From: Nocardia ninae NBRC 108245
GTDB taxonomy: Bacteria; Actinomycetota; Actinomycetes; Mycobacteriales; Mycobacteriaceae
Assembly (NCBI RefSeq): GCF_007990755.1
Contig: NZ_BJXA01000026.1
Coordinates: 1 to 64,000, forward strand
Length of the DNA stretch: 64,000 bases
Direction of reading: 5' to 3'
Each line of letters opens with the position of its first letter. Position 1 is the stretch's first letter. The position numbers and the translations under genes are program-made. The notes beneath the pieces are model-generated. The model made no database searches. It saw only the letters and a list, made by a program, of their open reading frames with translations, and was not told where the DNA came from. Positions 25,544-34,320 of this stretch are shown here, piece by piece.

Positions 25544-26548
25544 ATGGGGAGAAATCTCACCCAGCTCGAGCTGCTCACTGAGCTCGAGCCCGTCGCCGAG
25601 GAGAACGTCCATCGGCATCTGTCGATGGCGAAGGCCTGGCACCCGCACGACTACGTGCCGTGGGATGAAGGGCGCAACTTCGCCGCGATGGGCGGTGTCG
25701 ACTGGGACCCAAGCCAGTCGCAGTTGTCCGAGGTCGCCAAGGCGGCGATGATCACCAACCTGCTCACCGAGGACAACCTGCCCTCCTACCACCGGGTGAT
25801 CGCGGAGAACTTCTCGCAGGACGGCGCGTGGGGCACCTGGGTGGGTCGCTGGACCGCCGAGGAGAACCGGCACGGCATCGTGATGCGCGACTACCTGGTG
25901 GTTACCCGCGGTGTCGACCCGGTCGAGCTGGAAAACGCGCGAATGATCGCGATGACCACCGGATTCGATCCGCTGGCCGTGGCCAAGTACGGCACCATCG
26001 ATCCCAGTGAGGTGCCTGACGCCGGGTTCCTGCTCGGGGTGGCCTACGTGACCTTCCAGGAGCTCGCCACCCGGCTGAGCCATCGCAACACCGGGCGGGT
26101 GTGCAACGACCCGATCGCGGACAAGATGCTGCAGCGTATCGCCGCCGACGAGAACCTGCACATGATCTTCTACCGCAACATGTGCGGCGCGGCCCTCGAC
26201 CTGGCGCCCGATCAGGCGATCGAGGCAATCGCGTTGACGTTGATGAACTTCCAGATGCCGGGCGCGGAGAACCCGAACTTCCGCCGCTACGGGGCGCTGA
26301 TGGCCAAACACGGCATCTACGACATGCGCCAGCACCTCGAAGACGTGGTGATGCCGGTGCTGCGCATCTGGAAGATCTTCGAGCGCAACGACTTCACCGC
26401 CGCCGGCGAGCAGACGCGCGAAAAGTTGGCCGAGTATCTCGCGAAGTACGAGCGGGACATGCTCAAGTTCGAGGAGCGGCGGGATCGGATCGCGGCGCGG
26501 CAGGCCAGTAAGCGTGACTCGGCGGCGCTCACTACTACGTTGCGCTGA
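25544..26548 (+). CDS. desA: Soluble acyl-ACP (stearoyl-ACP type) desaturase, DesA-like
   Basis: 334 residues. Introduces a double bond into ACP-bound fatty acyl chains using a diiron centre and ferredoxin-type electrons. Diiron ligands are visible: Glu76 (NLLTEDNLP), the EENRHG box at 106-111, Glu173 (FQELATRLSH), and DENLH at 202-206. This is the DesA1/DesA2 group of mycolic-acid bacteria, where the enzyme feeds mycolate precursor synthesis. The ATG has GAGGGG eight bases upstream. It stands alone, downstream of the LysR gene. Confidence 0.93.
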   Translation: MGRNLTQLELLTELEPVAEENVHRHLSMAKAWHPHDYVPWDEGRNFAAMGGVDWDPSQSQLSEVAKAAMITNLLTEDNLPSYHRVIAENFSQDGAWGTWVGRWTAEENRHGIVMRDYLVVTRGVDPVELENARMIAMTTGFDPLAVAKYGTIDPSEVPDAGFLLGVAYVTFQELATRLSHRNTGRVCNDPIADKMLQRIAADENLHMIFYRNMCGAALDLAPDQAIEAIALTLMNFQMPGAENPNFRRYGALMAKHGIYDMRQHLEDVVMPVLRIWKIFERNDFTAAGEQTREKLAEYLAKYERDMLKFEERRDRIAARQASKRDSAALTTTLR

Positions 26549-26729
26549 TTACGGTGTCGGGCTGAGCTCGGTGCTGGTCGGAGGTGAGCCCGGGTTGCAC
26601 ATCGTGTCGGCCCGAGTTCGGAAAGCTATCGCAGGCTGCATGCGTTCACACACCTCTTGAAGTGAAAACTTGCAGATCAGATGGGGTTTTTGCTGGCTTC
26701 GAATGGTTGGGGTCGATAGGGTTTAGTAC

Positions 26730-28217
26730 ATGAGTTCGAGTGGGGAGACGCAGCAGCGGCGGGTCGCCGATCCGCTGCTGGGGGCTGTCGCTGATCTCCT
26801 CGAACGGCCGTTGACTGCCATGTCCGACGACAAGATCATCGAGCTGTTGCGTGATGTCGAGCAGGCCACTCGGATGTTGGCGACTGTCGGGCATCGGTTG
26901 ATTGTGGAAGCCTCGGACCGAAACCTGCCCAACCAGACTGGAACCGGCACTGCGAAGAAGTTCCTGATGCACACGCTGCGCCTGTCCAATGCCGAGGCGG
27001 GCGCGCGGGTTGCTGCGGCATTGTCACTCGGGTCTTGGCATGACATGGCTGGCGAGGTGCGGGCACCGCGCTTGCCGCGCACCGCGGCCGCACAAGTCGA
27101 GGGGGAGATCTCGGCTGACCATGCTCGGCAGATCGCAGCGGTGATGAAGCGTGTACCGGGTTCGACGGCGAATGCGGAATTCGAAGCCGCGGAACAGCTT
27201 CTGGCAGACTTCGCCCGGACCGGGTCGCCCGATGACATCCCCAAGGTGGGCGAGGCGATTCTTGCGTACTTGGACCCGGACGGGGAACGCACCGACGATA
27301 CCGACCGGGCCCGCATGCGGGGGATCACCATCGGCCGTCAGCGTGCGGACGGGATGTCGCCGATCAAGGGTGAAATAACCCCGACGCTGCGTGCCCTGCT
27401 GGACCCGGTCATGGCGAAACTTGCCCGGCCCGGCATGAACAACCCTGACGATCCCGAAAGTCCGTCGGGTGCGGACGGGTTCGTGGATCAAGATCAACTT
27501 GCTGCCGCCGCCCGGCGCGACGCGCGCAGCGCTGCGCAACGCACCCATGACGGGTTTCTCGCGTTGCTGCGGCACTGTGTCGCGCCGGAGAAGCTGGGAT
27601 CGCATCGCGGACTTCCGGTTTCGACGATCTTGACGATGAACGTTGCGGATGTCGAGAAAGCCGCCGGGGTCGCGACCACCGCGACCGGAGGCATGGTTCC
27701 GATCAGCGAGGCGCTGAAACTGGCCGCGGAGTCGGAGCCGTTCTTGCTGGTGTTCGACGCCGACGGCCTGCCGTTGCATTTAGGACGCACCAAGCGTTTG
27801 GCTTCTGCCGCACAGCGATTGGCGTTGATCGCTGCAGTACGCGGCTGCTCGCGTCCGGGTTGTGGTGCTCCCGCGAGTGTGTGCGCTATCCACCACGTTA
27901 CGGACTGGAACAAGGGTGGGCCGACTGATATCGGCAACGAGACGCTGGCCTGTGACCAGTGCCATGCGTTGGTTCACGACGGGCCGGGCGGCTGGAAAAC
28001 AGTTGTCCTCGGACCGGAATCGACGCACCCCGGTCGGGTCGCGTGGATCGGACCACCCCACATCAATCCCAGTGGACAGCCCCAAATCAACAATCGTCAC
28101 CGCCCGGGCGAACTCCTCGCCGAAGCACTCTCGCGTATCCATGAGCGAAAACAGCACGAGGAGAATGAAAAGCATGAGCGGACGCGACAAGAGCAGCGGT
28201 TGACCGGCGCTGCGTAA
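26730..28217 (+). CDS. DUF222 / HNH endonuclease-domain protein (13E12 type)
   Basis: 495 residues. A DUF222 region covers roughly residues 40-300; a C-terminal HNH nuclease module (CSRPGCGAP, IHHVTDWNKGGPTDIGN, LACDQCHALVH) carries paired CxxC zinc ligands and the HH and N-H catalytic residues. These proteins are multi-copy in mycobacteria and Nocardia (13E12 repeat family); their biological role is unsettled and they may be remnants of mobile elements. The final 30 residues are charged (HERKQHEENEKHERTRQEQ). No terminal repeats or partner genes are visible. Confidence 0.9.
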   Translation: MSSSGETQQRRVADPLLGAVADLLERPLTAMSDDKIIELLRDVEQATRMLATVGHRLIVEASDRNLPNQTGTGTAKKFLMHTLRLSNAEAGARVAAALSLGSWHDMAGEVRAPRLPRTAAAQVEGEISADHARQIAAVMKRVPGSTANAEFEAAEQLLADFARTGSPDDIPKVGEAILAYLDPDGERTDDTDRARMRGITIGRQRADGMSPIKGEITPTLRALLDPVMAKLARPGMNNPDDPESPSGADGFVDQDQLAAAARRDARSAAQRTHDGFLALLRHCVAPEKLGSHRGLPVSTILTMNVADVEKAAGVATTATGGMVPISEALKLAAESEPFLLVFDADGLPLHLGRTKRLASAAQRLALIAAVRGCSRPGCGAPASVCAIHHVTDWNKGGPTDIGNETLACDQCHALVHDGPGGWKTVVLGPESTHPGRVAWIGPPHINPSGQPQINNRHRPGELLAEALSRIHERKQHEENEKHERTRQEQRLTGAA

Positions 28218-28244
28218 GCCGCGCGGGGCTGGCGTCAGTGCGGC

Positions 28245-28285
28245 GCCAGCCGGGACGACCGGGCCGTCACGGCGGCCCGGCTGGC
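28245..28285 (+). terminator. Terminator-like nested hairpin
   Basis: Arms GCCAGCCGGG (28245-28254) and CCCGGCTGGC (28276-28285) with an inner GACG/CGTC stem, downstream of the HNH gene. Confidence 0.55.
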
Positions 28286-28479
28286 ACCCGCGATAACAAA
28301 CCCTTAACCGGCTACAGCACAAGCTATTTCGGCGCCTTGCTCCACTACCGTCGAGCATCGTGCGGCGCTGCCCTGGAAGACTGCCACGACAAGCCGCACT
28401 CGATTCGGTAGTTCGCAGGTTCGATCTCGTCGTATTCGTCGATCACCGGGGCTTACCGACGGCCTGTCATGATGTGCCC

Positions 28480-29259
28480 ATGTCTTCGGATATGCCGTGC
28501 GATCCGGCTCTGTCGTCCAGTACAGCTCTGTCATCCGATCCAGCTGCGCATGCTCGCCACACTCGGGAGGAGTACGACCGCTTGGCGCCGGTGTGGTCAT
28601 CTGCGACCGACACGGGACCCTTCAACGGAGGACTGGAACGGCCGGCGGTCCGTGAATTGGTGCCTGCCCCTTTGGACGGGGCGGCAGTACTCGACGCAGG
28701 CTGTGGCTCCGGCGCGCAATGCGAGTGGCTGCTCGATGCCGCTGCGGCAGTGACCGGTATCGACATGAGTCCGCAGATGGTCGAAGAAGCAGAGCGCCGC
28801 TGCGCTGGACGTGGAGGTCGTTTCTTTGTCGCTGATCTAGCCGAACCACTTCCGGTTGAGGCAGGTTCGTTCGACGGAATCATATGCTCGCTCACGCTGC
28901 ACTACCTGCGTGACTGGACGATTCCGCTGCAATCGTTCGCGTCTGCATTACGTCCGGGAGGTTGGGTGGTGCTGTCCGCAGATCATCCGTTCGGGCCGCC
29001 GCTACCGACCCAACGTGGCGGGTATTTCGATACCGAACTCGTCAGCGATACCTGGACCAAAAACGGCGTCGAAGTCACCCAGCATTTCTGGCGCCGCCCG
29101 CTGTCTGCCGTCATCACGGACTTCAGCCGAGCCGGGTTTGTCGTCGACCGAGTAGCCGAACCTCAACCGAGCAGCGAAGCGCTCGAGCGTTGGCCCGACG
29201 AACTCGCTGGAGTCGTCGGAGTGCCGACCTTCATCGTGTATCGCTTGCTGAAGGCCTGA
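28480..29259 (+). CDS. Class I SAM-dependent methyltransferase
   Basis: 259 residues. SAM-binding motif I VLDAGCGSGAQCEWL, acidic loop GIDMSPQMVEEAERRC, then FDGIICSLTLHYLRDW and the RPGGWVVLSADHPF post-motif. UbiE/COQ5-like fold; small-molecule substrate unknown. No strong ribosome-binding site is visible at the ATG. Base composition is a little lower in GC than in its neighbours, as for the preceding HNH gene. Not obviously in an operon. Confidence 0.82.
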   Translation: MSSDMPCDPALSSSTALSSDPAAHARHTREEYDRLAPVWSSATDTGPFNGGLERPAVRELVPAPLDGAAVLDAGCGSGAQCEWLLDAAAAVTGIDMSPQMVEEAERRCAGRGGRFFVADLAEPLPVEAGSFDGIICSLTLHYLRDWTIPLQSFASALRPGGWVVLSADHPFGPPLPTQRGGYFDTELVSDTWTKNGVEVTQHFWRRPLSAVITDFSRAGFVVDRVAEPQPSSEALERWPDELAGVVGVPTFIVYRLLKA

Positions 29260-29295
29260 ACACAGCAGGGGACACGCTGAAAATCCTGCGGCCTT

Positions 29296-29517
29296 TCAGT
29301 ATCGGCGCAGGTTCTGCCGGTAACTCGCGAGCGCGGTTTTCGTGTTTCGCAGGTCGGCCGACGCTTTCGCCAACTGTCCCTGTGCGTGTTGGCTGTCGCG
29401 GGAGGTGCTCGCTCGATGAACCTCGGCACGACGTTGCCGTACGAAACCTTCCAACCGCGCCGACTCGCTTTCCAACCGCTTGATCTCGCGTTCGAGCCAG
29501 ATCTTCTCGTCGGCCAT
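29296..29517 (-). CDS. Small coiled-coil protein
   Basis: 73 residues, highly charged and almost wholly helical: two heptad-rich segments (WLEREIKRLESESARLEGFV and LAKASADLRNTKTALASYR) joined by a polar turn. GGGAG lies a few bases before the ATG. No domain is recognised. Convergent with the methyltransferase gene. Called real because of the ribosome-binding site and the consistent helical pattern; could be spurious. Confidence 0.5.
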   Translation of the reverse strand: MADEKIWLEREIKRLESESARLEGFVRQRRAEVHRASTSRDSQHAQGQLAKASADLRNTKTALASYRQNLRRY

Positions 29518-29751
29518 ATTCGCTCCCACTGTGTCGCGGGGTGTAGAGGTGGTTCCGCGCCGCCCAGACCCGCTGTCGTGTAATCACCCGAGTCTGGCAA
29601 CCAGCGGCTACGGTGTCTGTCCCCTGAACATTCGACGTGCGACAGACCCACTCTGCGACGGTCGCACACTGAACGAGAAGCAAGCTCGCTGTCGCGTGGA
29701 CGAGGGTGATGGGGGCGGGTAGGGTCTCCCCATTCTGATGAGGAGATCGTG

Positions 29752-30051
29752 ATGAAAAGCATTGCCCTGCTGGCCGTTGGGGTTGCGCTGGTTTTGTCGG
29801 CGTGTAGTTCTACGACAAGCACGGATGCCGCGCCGACGACCGCGGTGAACGACGTGGTGCGGGGTAAGACGTGCGAGAACTACCTGCCGGTGTTGAGCAA
29901 GTTGAAGGCGGCCAGCGAGGAGTCCGCGAACAGGACGGCAGAGGACACCATCGCGCTCCTCCCCCAGTCCCCGCAATGGTCGACCCTCAGTGAGGCAGAC
30001 CGCCAATCAACCATTGCCGGAATCAGGGACGCAGCCAAGGGAAAGTGCTAG
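29752..30051 (+). CDS. Small lipoprotein
   Basis: 99 residues. Signal peptide with lipobox LSAC, acylated Cys18, then a Ser/Thr linker and a small domain with two further Cys (GKTCENYLP and the C-terminal KGKC), likely disulfide-bonded. AGGAG lies six bases before the ATG. Function unknown. Confidence 0.75.
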   Translation: MKSIALLAVGVALVLSACSSTTSTDAAPTTAVNDVVRGKTCENYLPVLSKLKAASEESANRTAEDTIALLPQSPQWSTLSEADRQSTIAGIRDAAKGKC

Positions 30052-30162
30052 CCCCGATCTGACCCCCTATGAGCGAGCAACTCGGACTCCAGCGAAACAC
30101 CAAGCACGACGACGACGCCCTAGGCCATGCGGGGCACCTCGCACACTTCGAATCACCGCCGA

Positions 30163-31458
30163 TCAGCGAGTCGAGGACCCGCCTTCTCGACCGTGTTCAC
30201 GACGGTGCAGGGCCAGCTGGATTTCCAGCAATAGCCGGTCGGCGGGGTCGGTGAGGTCGATGCGGAGGATCTCCTCGACGCGACGGATGCGGTAGCGCAA
30301 CGTGTTCGGGTGGACCTGGAGTGCGGTGGCTGCGTTGCGGACGTCGCCGTGTTCGCGCAGGTAGATGTCGACGCTTTCGCGCAAGCTGGCGGAATGCTTA
30401 CGGTCGTATTCGGAGAGGGTTCGCAAGCGCGGGTCATGCAGTTCGGAGCGGGTACCGACGAGGTCGAGGATTTCGCCGAGCAGCACGGCGGTACGTGATT
30501 CGGCGAGGGTGGTGACCCGACCGCGCGGGTAGGTGGCGATGGTGCTGTCGAGGACCCGGTCGACCTCGCGCCTGGCTCCGGCCACGCTGCTCAGGTCAGG
30601 CACGGGGCAAGCGATGGCCGCGCGAAGCGCCAGCCCCCGTTTGGATTCGAGCTGCTCTACCAGCTGGCGCGTCCAAGCCGTAACAGCATGCGCGGCTTTA
30701 TAACTGGGCAAAAGCACATAAACCCGGTCACCCAGCGTAGCCGTCACCGAGTCATTGCGAAATGAGCTGGCGCGCAGGCGAAGCATGCTGCCCAGCGCGG
30801 AAGGCTCAGTGGCGGGCGCGCTTTCGGTGGCGGTGAGCGCGAAGCCGACCACTGCGGCAGGCCCGGTCATCGGCAGGTTCAGCGCACTCGCCACGGACAC
30901 GACATCGACGGACCCGCCCTCACCGAAAAGTCGTTGCACGAGCAGCGCTTCGGTGGACGGCGCGTCGAGGCTGCGCGAAATGAGGCGACCCGCGATGGCC
31001 GAGGCACCGCGCAGAATCTCCGCCGCGTCCGGCTTGAACGGCCGGGTGCCCTGCTGCAGCCAGATCGTGCCGAGTACCCGCGGCGCCCGCGCGGCGCCGT
31101 CGGCGGGATGCCGGATGCTCACCGCGAGCCTGCGCTTGATGTTCAACTCTTCGTGCTCCGGCACATCGATGACCTCGTCGGTCCGTCGCAGCCGGTCGAA
31201 CACTCCCCACTTCCGCAGGACCGCCAAGTATTCGCGCGGCCCTTCCCTACCCAGGATCGACATCACCCGCATCTGATCGGCCGCCTCGTCGGAGGCCGAG
31301 TACGCCAGCACATGAGACTGCGGGTCTTCGATCGACACCATGCCACCCGCGTTCTGCGCAACGATCTGCGCCAAACCGAACAGGTCGATGTCCGCGGCAA
31401 CAAGCCCACTATCAACAGCCACGTCTACGCCTTTCGGCCAACTCGACAACACACTCAT
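30163..31458 (-). CDS. PucR-family regulator, probable activator of proline catabolism (PruC-like)
   Basis: 431 residues. N-terminal sensory part (IVAQNAGGMVSIEDPQSHVLAYS), a central GGDEF-like region, and a C-terminal PucR HTH (SVDIYLREHGDVRNAATALQVHPNTLRYRIRRVEEIL). Divergent from pruA with 91 bases between. Mycobacteria have the same arrangement, with a PucR-type activator beside pruB-pruA that responds to proline. ATG at 31458 has AAGGA ten bases upstream; an earlier ATG at 31482 is possible. Activator role inferred from context. Confidence 0.87.
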   Translation of the reverse strand: MSVLSSWPKGVDVAVDSGLVAADIDLFGLAQIVAQNAGGMVSIEDPQSHVLAYSASDEAADQMRVMSILGREGPREYLAVLRKWGVFDRLRRTDEVIDVPEHEELNIKRRLAVSIRHPADGAARAPRVLGTIWLQQGTRPFKPDAAEILRGASAIAGRLISRSLDAPSTEALLVQRLFGEGGSVDVVSVASALNLPMTGPAAVVGFALTATESAPATEPSALGSMLRLRASSFRNDSVTATLGDRVYVLLPSYKAAHAVTAWTRQLVEQLESKRGLALRAAIACPVPDLSSVAGARREVDRVLDSTIATYPRGRVTTLAESRTAVLLGEILDLVGTRSELHDPRLRTLSEYDRKHSASLRESVDIYLREHGDVRNAATALQVHPNTLRYRIRRVEEILRIDLTDPADRLLLEIQLALHRREHGREGGSSTR

Positions 31459-31549
31459 CCCATCTTTGTCCTTTCGGCCCATTTCCCGGGCACTTTTCCG
31501 GTGTTGACTTCGGCTGACCTCACAAGTGCGACATCCAGCAGGAGGAACC

Positions 31550-33187
31550 ATGGACGCCATCGTGTCCACACCGCGGCCGGTGAACGAGCCAGTCGGCACC
31601 TTCGCCCCCGGTAGTGCGGAACGTACACGGTTGCAGGCGAAACTGGCCGAACTCGGCGCGACCCAGACCGAGGTGCACCACGTCATCGGCGGTGAGCACC
31701 GGCGCAGTTCGGGCAAGACGATCAAGGTTGTGCAGCCGCACAAGCACGCCGCCGTGCTCGGCACCCTCACCACCGCGAAGCCCAGCGACGTCGAGGACGC
31801 GATCGCCGCGGCCACCGCCGCCGCCCCCGCCTGGCGCGCGCTGTCGTTCGAGGACCGGGCTGCGGTGTTCCTGCGGGCCGCGGATCTGCTGGCCGGGCCG
31901 TGGCGCGAAACCATCGCCGCCGCAACCATGCTCGGCCAGTCGAAGACTGCGTACCAGGCCGAGATCGACAGCCCGTGCGAGCTCGTCGACTTCTGGCGCT
32001 TCAACGTGCATTTCGCGCGCCAGATCCTCACCGACCAGCCGATCTCCTCCCCCGGCGTGTGGAACAAGGTCGAGTACCGCCCGCTGGACGGCTTCGTCTA
32101 CGCGATCACCCCGTTCAACTTCACCGCCATCGCGGGCAACCTGCCGACCGCGCCCGCGCTGATGGGCAACACTGTGGTCTGGAAGCCGGCGATGACCCAG
32201 TCGGTCGCGGCGTACTGGACGATGAAGCTGCTCGAGGCCGCCGGCCTGCCGCCCGGTGTGATCAACCTGGTGAATGGTGCAGGCCCGAAGGTCTCGGACG
32301 TGGCCCTTGCGGACCGTCGACTGGCCGGCATCCACTTCACCGGCTCCACCGCGACGTTCCAGCACCTGTGGCGCTCGGTCGCCGCGAACATCGCCGACTA
32401 CAACGCCTACCCGCGCCTGGTCGGCGAGACCGGCGGCAAGGATTTCGTCGTCGCGCACAGCTCCGCCGATCCCGAAGTGCTGACCACCGCCCTGATCCGC
32501 GGGGCGTTCGACTATCAGGGCCAGAAGTGCTCGGCCGCCTCCCGCGCGTTCATCCCGAAGTCGGTGTGGGCCAAGATGGGCCGCGATTTTCTCGACAAGG
32601 TCGCCACCCTGAGCTACGGCGACGTCACCGATTTCAGCCACTACGGCGGCGCGCTGATCGACAAGCGCGCCTTCGACAAGAACGCCGAGGCCATCGCCCG
32701 CGCCAAGGCCACCTCGGGTCTGTCGATCGCCGCGGGCGGGCACGCCGACGATTCGGTCGGTTACTTCGTCGACCCGACCGTCCTGCTCGGCGAGGACCCC
32801 ACCGACGAGGCATTCCACACCGAGTACTTCGGCCCGATCCTGTCCGTGCACGTCTACGACGACTCGGTCCGCGGCTCCTTCGAGCAGACCCTCGACCTGG
32901 TCGACAAGGGCTCGCCCTACGCGCTGACCGGCGCGATCATCGCCGACGACCGCACGGCGATCGCCACCGCCACCGAGGGCCTGCGCTTCGCGGCGGGCAA
33001 CTTCTACATCAACGACAAGCCCACCGGCGCCGTCGTCGGCCAGCAGCCGTTCGGCGGGTCGCGTGCCTCCGGCACCAACGACAAGGCAGGCTCGGCACAG
33101 AACCTGCTGCGCTGGACCTCCGCCCGCACCATCAAGGAAACGTTCGTCCCGGCCACCGATCACCGCTACCCGCACCAGGAGCTCTGA
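31550..33187 (+). CDS. pruA: L-glutamate gamma-semialdehyde (1-pyrroline-5-carboxylate) dehydrogenase
   Basis: Oxidises glutamate semialdehyde, formed from proline, to glutamate with NAD+. 545 residues, standard for the monofunctional group-1 enzyme. Aldehyde dehydrogenase marks: PFNFTAIAGNLP, VVWKPA, GIHFTGSTATF, LVGETGGKDF with the general-base Glu, and catalytic Cys327 in YQGQKCSAASR. GGAGG upstream of the ATG. Overlaps the pruB start by one base (TGATG), so the two are coupled. Confidence 0.96.
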   Translation: MDAIVSTPRPVNEPVGTFAPGSAERTRLQAKLAELGATQTEVHHVIGGEHRRSSGKTIKVVQPHKHAAVLGTLTTAKPSDVEDAIAAATAAAPAWRALSFEDRAAVFLRAADLLAGPWRETIAAATMLGQSKTAYQAEIDSPCELVDFWRFNVHFARQILTDQPISSPGVWNKVEYRPLDGFVYAITPFNFTAIAGNLPTAPALMGNTVVWKPAMTQSVAAYWTMKLLEAAGLPPGVINLVNGAGPKVSDVALADRRLAGIHFTGSTATFQHLWRSVAANIADYNAYPRLVGETGGKDFVVAHSSADPEVLTTALIRGAFDYQGQKCSAASRAFIPKSVWAKMGRDFLDKVATLSYGDVTDFSHYGGALIDKRAFDKNAEAIARAKATSGLSIAAGGHADDSVGYFVDPTVLLGEDPTDEAFHTEYFGPILSVHVYDDSVRGSFEQTLDLVDKGSPYALTGAIIADDRTAIATATEGLRFAAGNFYINDKPTGAVVGQQPFGGSRASGTNDKAGSAQNLLRWTSARTIKETFVPATDHRYPHQEL

Positions 33188-34155
33188 TGGCCTTCTCCGC
33201 CCTGCTGCGGCCCGCCATGCTGGCCGCGTCCCGGTCGCCGCGCATGGAGCGCACCATCACCAGGATGCCGACGACCAAGAAGCTGGTCGACCGGTTCGTC
33301 GCGGGCGACTCCGCGGACCAGGCGGTGGCGGCGGTCGAAACCCTGCTCGGCTCCGGCCGCTACGTCACCATCGACTATCTCGGTGAGGACACCACCGAGA
33401 TCGAGCAGGCCCGCACCACGGTCACCCACTACCTGCACATGCTGTCCGCACTGGCACGACTCGATATCACCGCGGACACGGAATCGGTTCGGCCGCTAGA
33501 GGTTTCGCTCAAGTTGTCGGCGCTCGGCCAGTCGTTGCCCCGCGACGGGCACGCGATCGCGCTGGAGCACGCGCACCGGATCTGCATGGCGGCGCAGGAG
33601 GCGGGCGTCTGGGTGAACGTCGACGCCGAGGACCACACGACCACCGACTCCACCCTCGGCATTGTTGGTGAACTGCGTGCCGACTTCCCCACTCTCGGCA
33701 CGGTCCTGCAGGCGTACCTGCGCCGCACCGAGGGCGACTGCCGCGACCTGTCTGGCCCCGGCTCCCGAATCCGGCTGTGCAAAGGCGCCTACAAGGAACC
33801 GGCCTCCGTCGCGTTCCAAAGCCGGGCCGACGTCGACGAGTCCTACCTGCGCTGCCTGCGTCTGCTGATGCTCGGCGACGGCTACCCGATGGTCGCCACG
33901 CACGACCCGGCACTCATCGAGGCCGCACGCAACTGCGTCGAGACAACGCATCGCAAACCCGATGAGTTCGAGTTCCAGATGCTGTACGGCATCCGCGACG
34001 CCGAGCAGCGCAGGCTGGTCGACGAGGGCAACCATCTGCGCGTCTACGTGCCCTACGGCGATCAGTGGTACGGCTACTTCATGCGCAGGCTGGCCGAGCG
34101 TCCGGCCAATGTCGCGTTCTTCTTGCGCTCGCTGAAGCCCGGTAGCCAGCGCTGA
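33187..34155 (+). CDS. pruB: Proline dehydrogenase
   Basis: FAD enzyme that oxidises L-proline to 1-pyrroline-5-carboxylate, passing electrons to the membrane quinone pool. 322 residues, the short monofunctional bacterial form. Characteristic segments: SLKLSALGQ, VNVDAEDHT, AYLRRTEGD, RLCKGAYKEP, VATHDP, FQMLYGIRD and the C-terminal YVPYGDQWYGYFMRRL substrate motif. Together with pruA it turns proline into glutamate. A hairpin follows the stop. Confidence 0.95.
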   Translation: MAFSALLRPAMLAASRSPRMERTITRMPTTKKLVDRFVAGDSADQAVAAVETLLGSGRYVTIDYLGEDTTEIEQARTTVTHYLHMLSALARLDITADTESVRPLEVSLKLSALGQSLPRDGHAIALEHAHRICMAAQEAGVWVNVDAEDHTTTDSTLGIVGELRADFPTLGTVLQAYLRRTEGDCRDLSGPGSRIRLCKGAYKEPASVAFQSRADVDESYLRCLRLLMLGDGYPMVATHDPALIEAARNCVETTHRKPDEFEFQMLYGIRDAEQRRLVDEGNHLRVYVPYGDQWYGYFMRRLAERPANVAFFLRSLKPGSQR

Positions 34156-34183
34156 CGGGCGGCGCGGTCGCACCGCGCCCGTC
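34154..34183 (+). terminator. Terminator-like hairpin after pruB
   Basis: Imperfect stem GACGGGC(GGC)GCGGT / ACCGCGCCCGTC with a three-base bulge, overlapping the pruB stop codon. Confidence 0.5.
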
Positions 34184-34184
34184 C

Positions 34185-34218
34185 GGTTGGCCAACCACGC
34201 TGAACAATATTTGGCCAA
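34185..34218. promoter_or_regulatory. Two TTGGCCAA palindromes upstream of the APC permease
   Basis: GGTTGGCCAACC (34185-34196) is a perfect 12-bp palindrome; TTGGCCAAC recurs at 34211-34219, centre to centre 24 bp. Such phased identical palindromes suggest a cooperative operator. Confidence 0.4.
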
Positions 34219-34236
34219 CTCGCCGATCACAGTCGC

Positions 34237-34263
34237 GCTGTGGTCGTATTTAGTAACCACAGC
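34237..34263. promoter_or_regulatory. 27-bp interrupted palindrome upstream of the APC permease
   Basis: Arms GCTGTGGT and ACCACAGC are perfect, separated by 11 AT-rich bases, 58-84 bases before the permease ATG. Fits the T-N11-A form of LysR-type sites, though other dimeric regulators could use it. The spacer contains TATTTA/TAGTAA sequences that could form a -10 region. Confidence 0.45.
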
Positions 34264-34320
34264 TCGAAGTGTGATCTGCGTTACGCATCGTCGCGGAGCG
34301 CGGAGGACGAAAGGAAGCAC

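Noticed and set aside
31490-31529. GCACTT/AAGTGC arms between the PucR and pruA genes as an operator
   Set aside because: Arms are only six bases with a 28-base spacer, too weak to call without other copies.
31520-33175. Minus-strand open frame opposite pruA
   Set aside because: Shadow of pruA.
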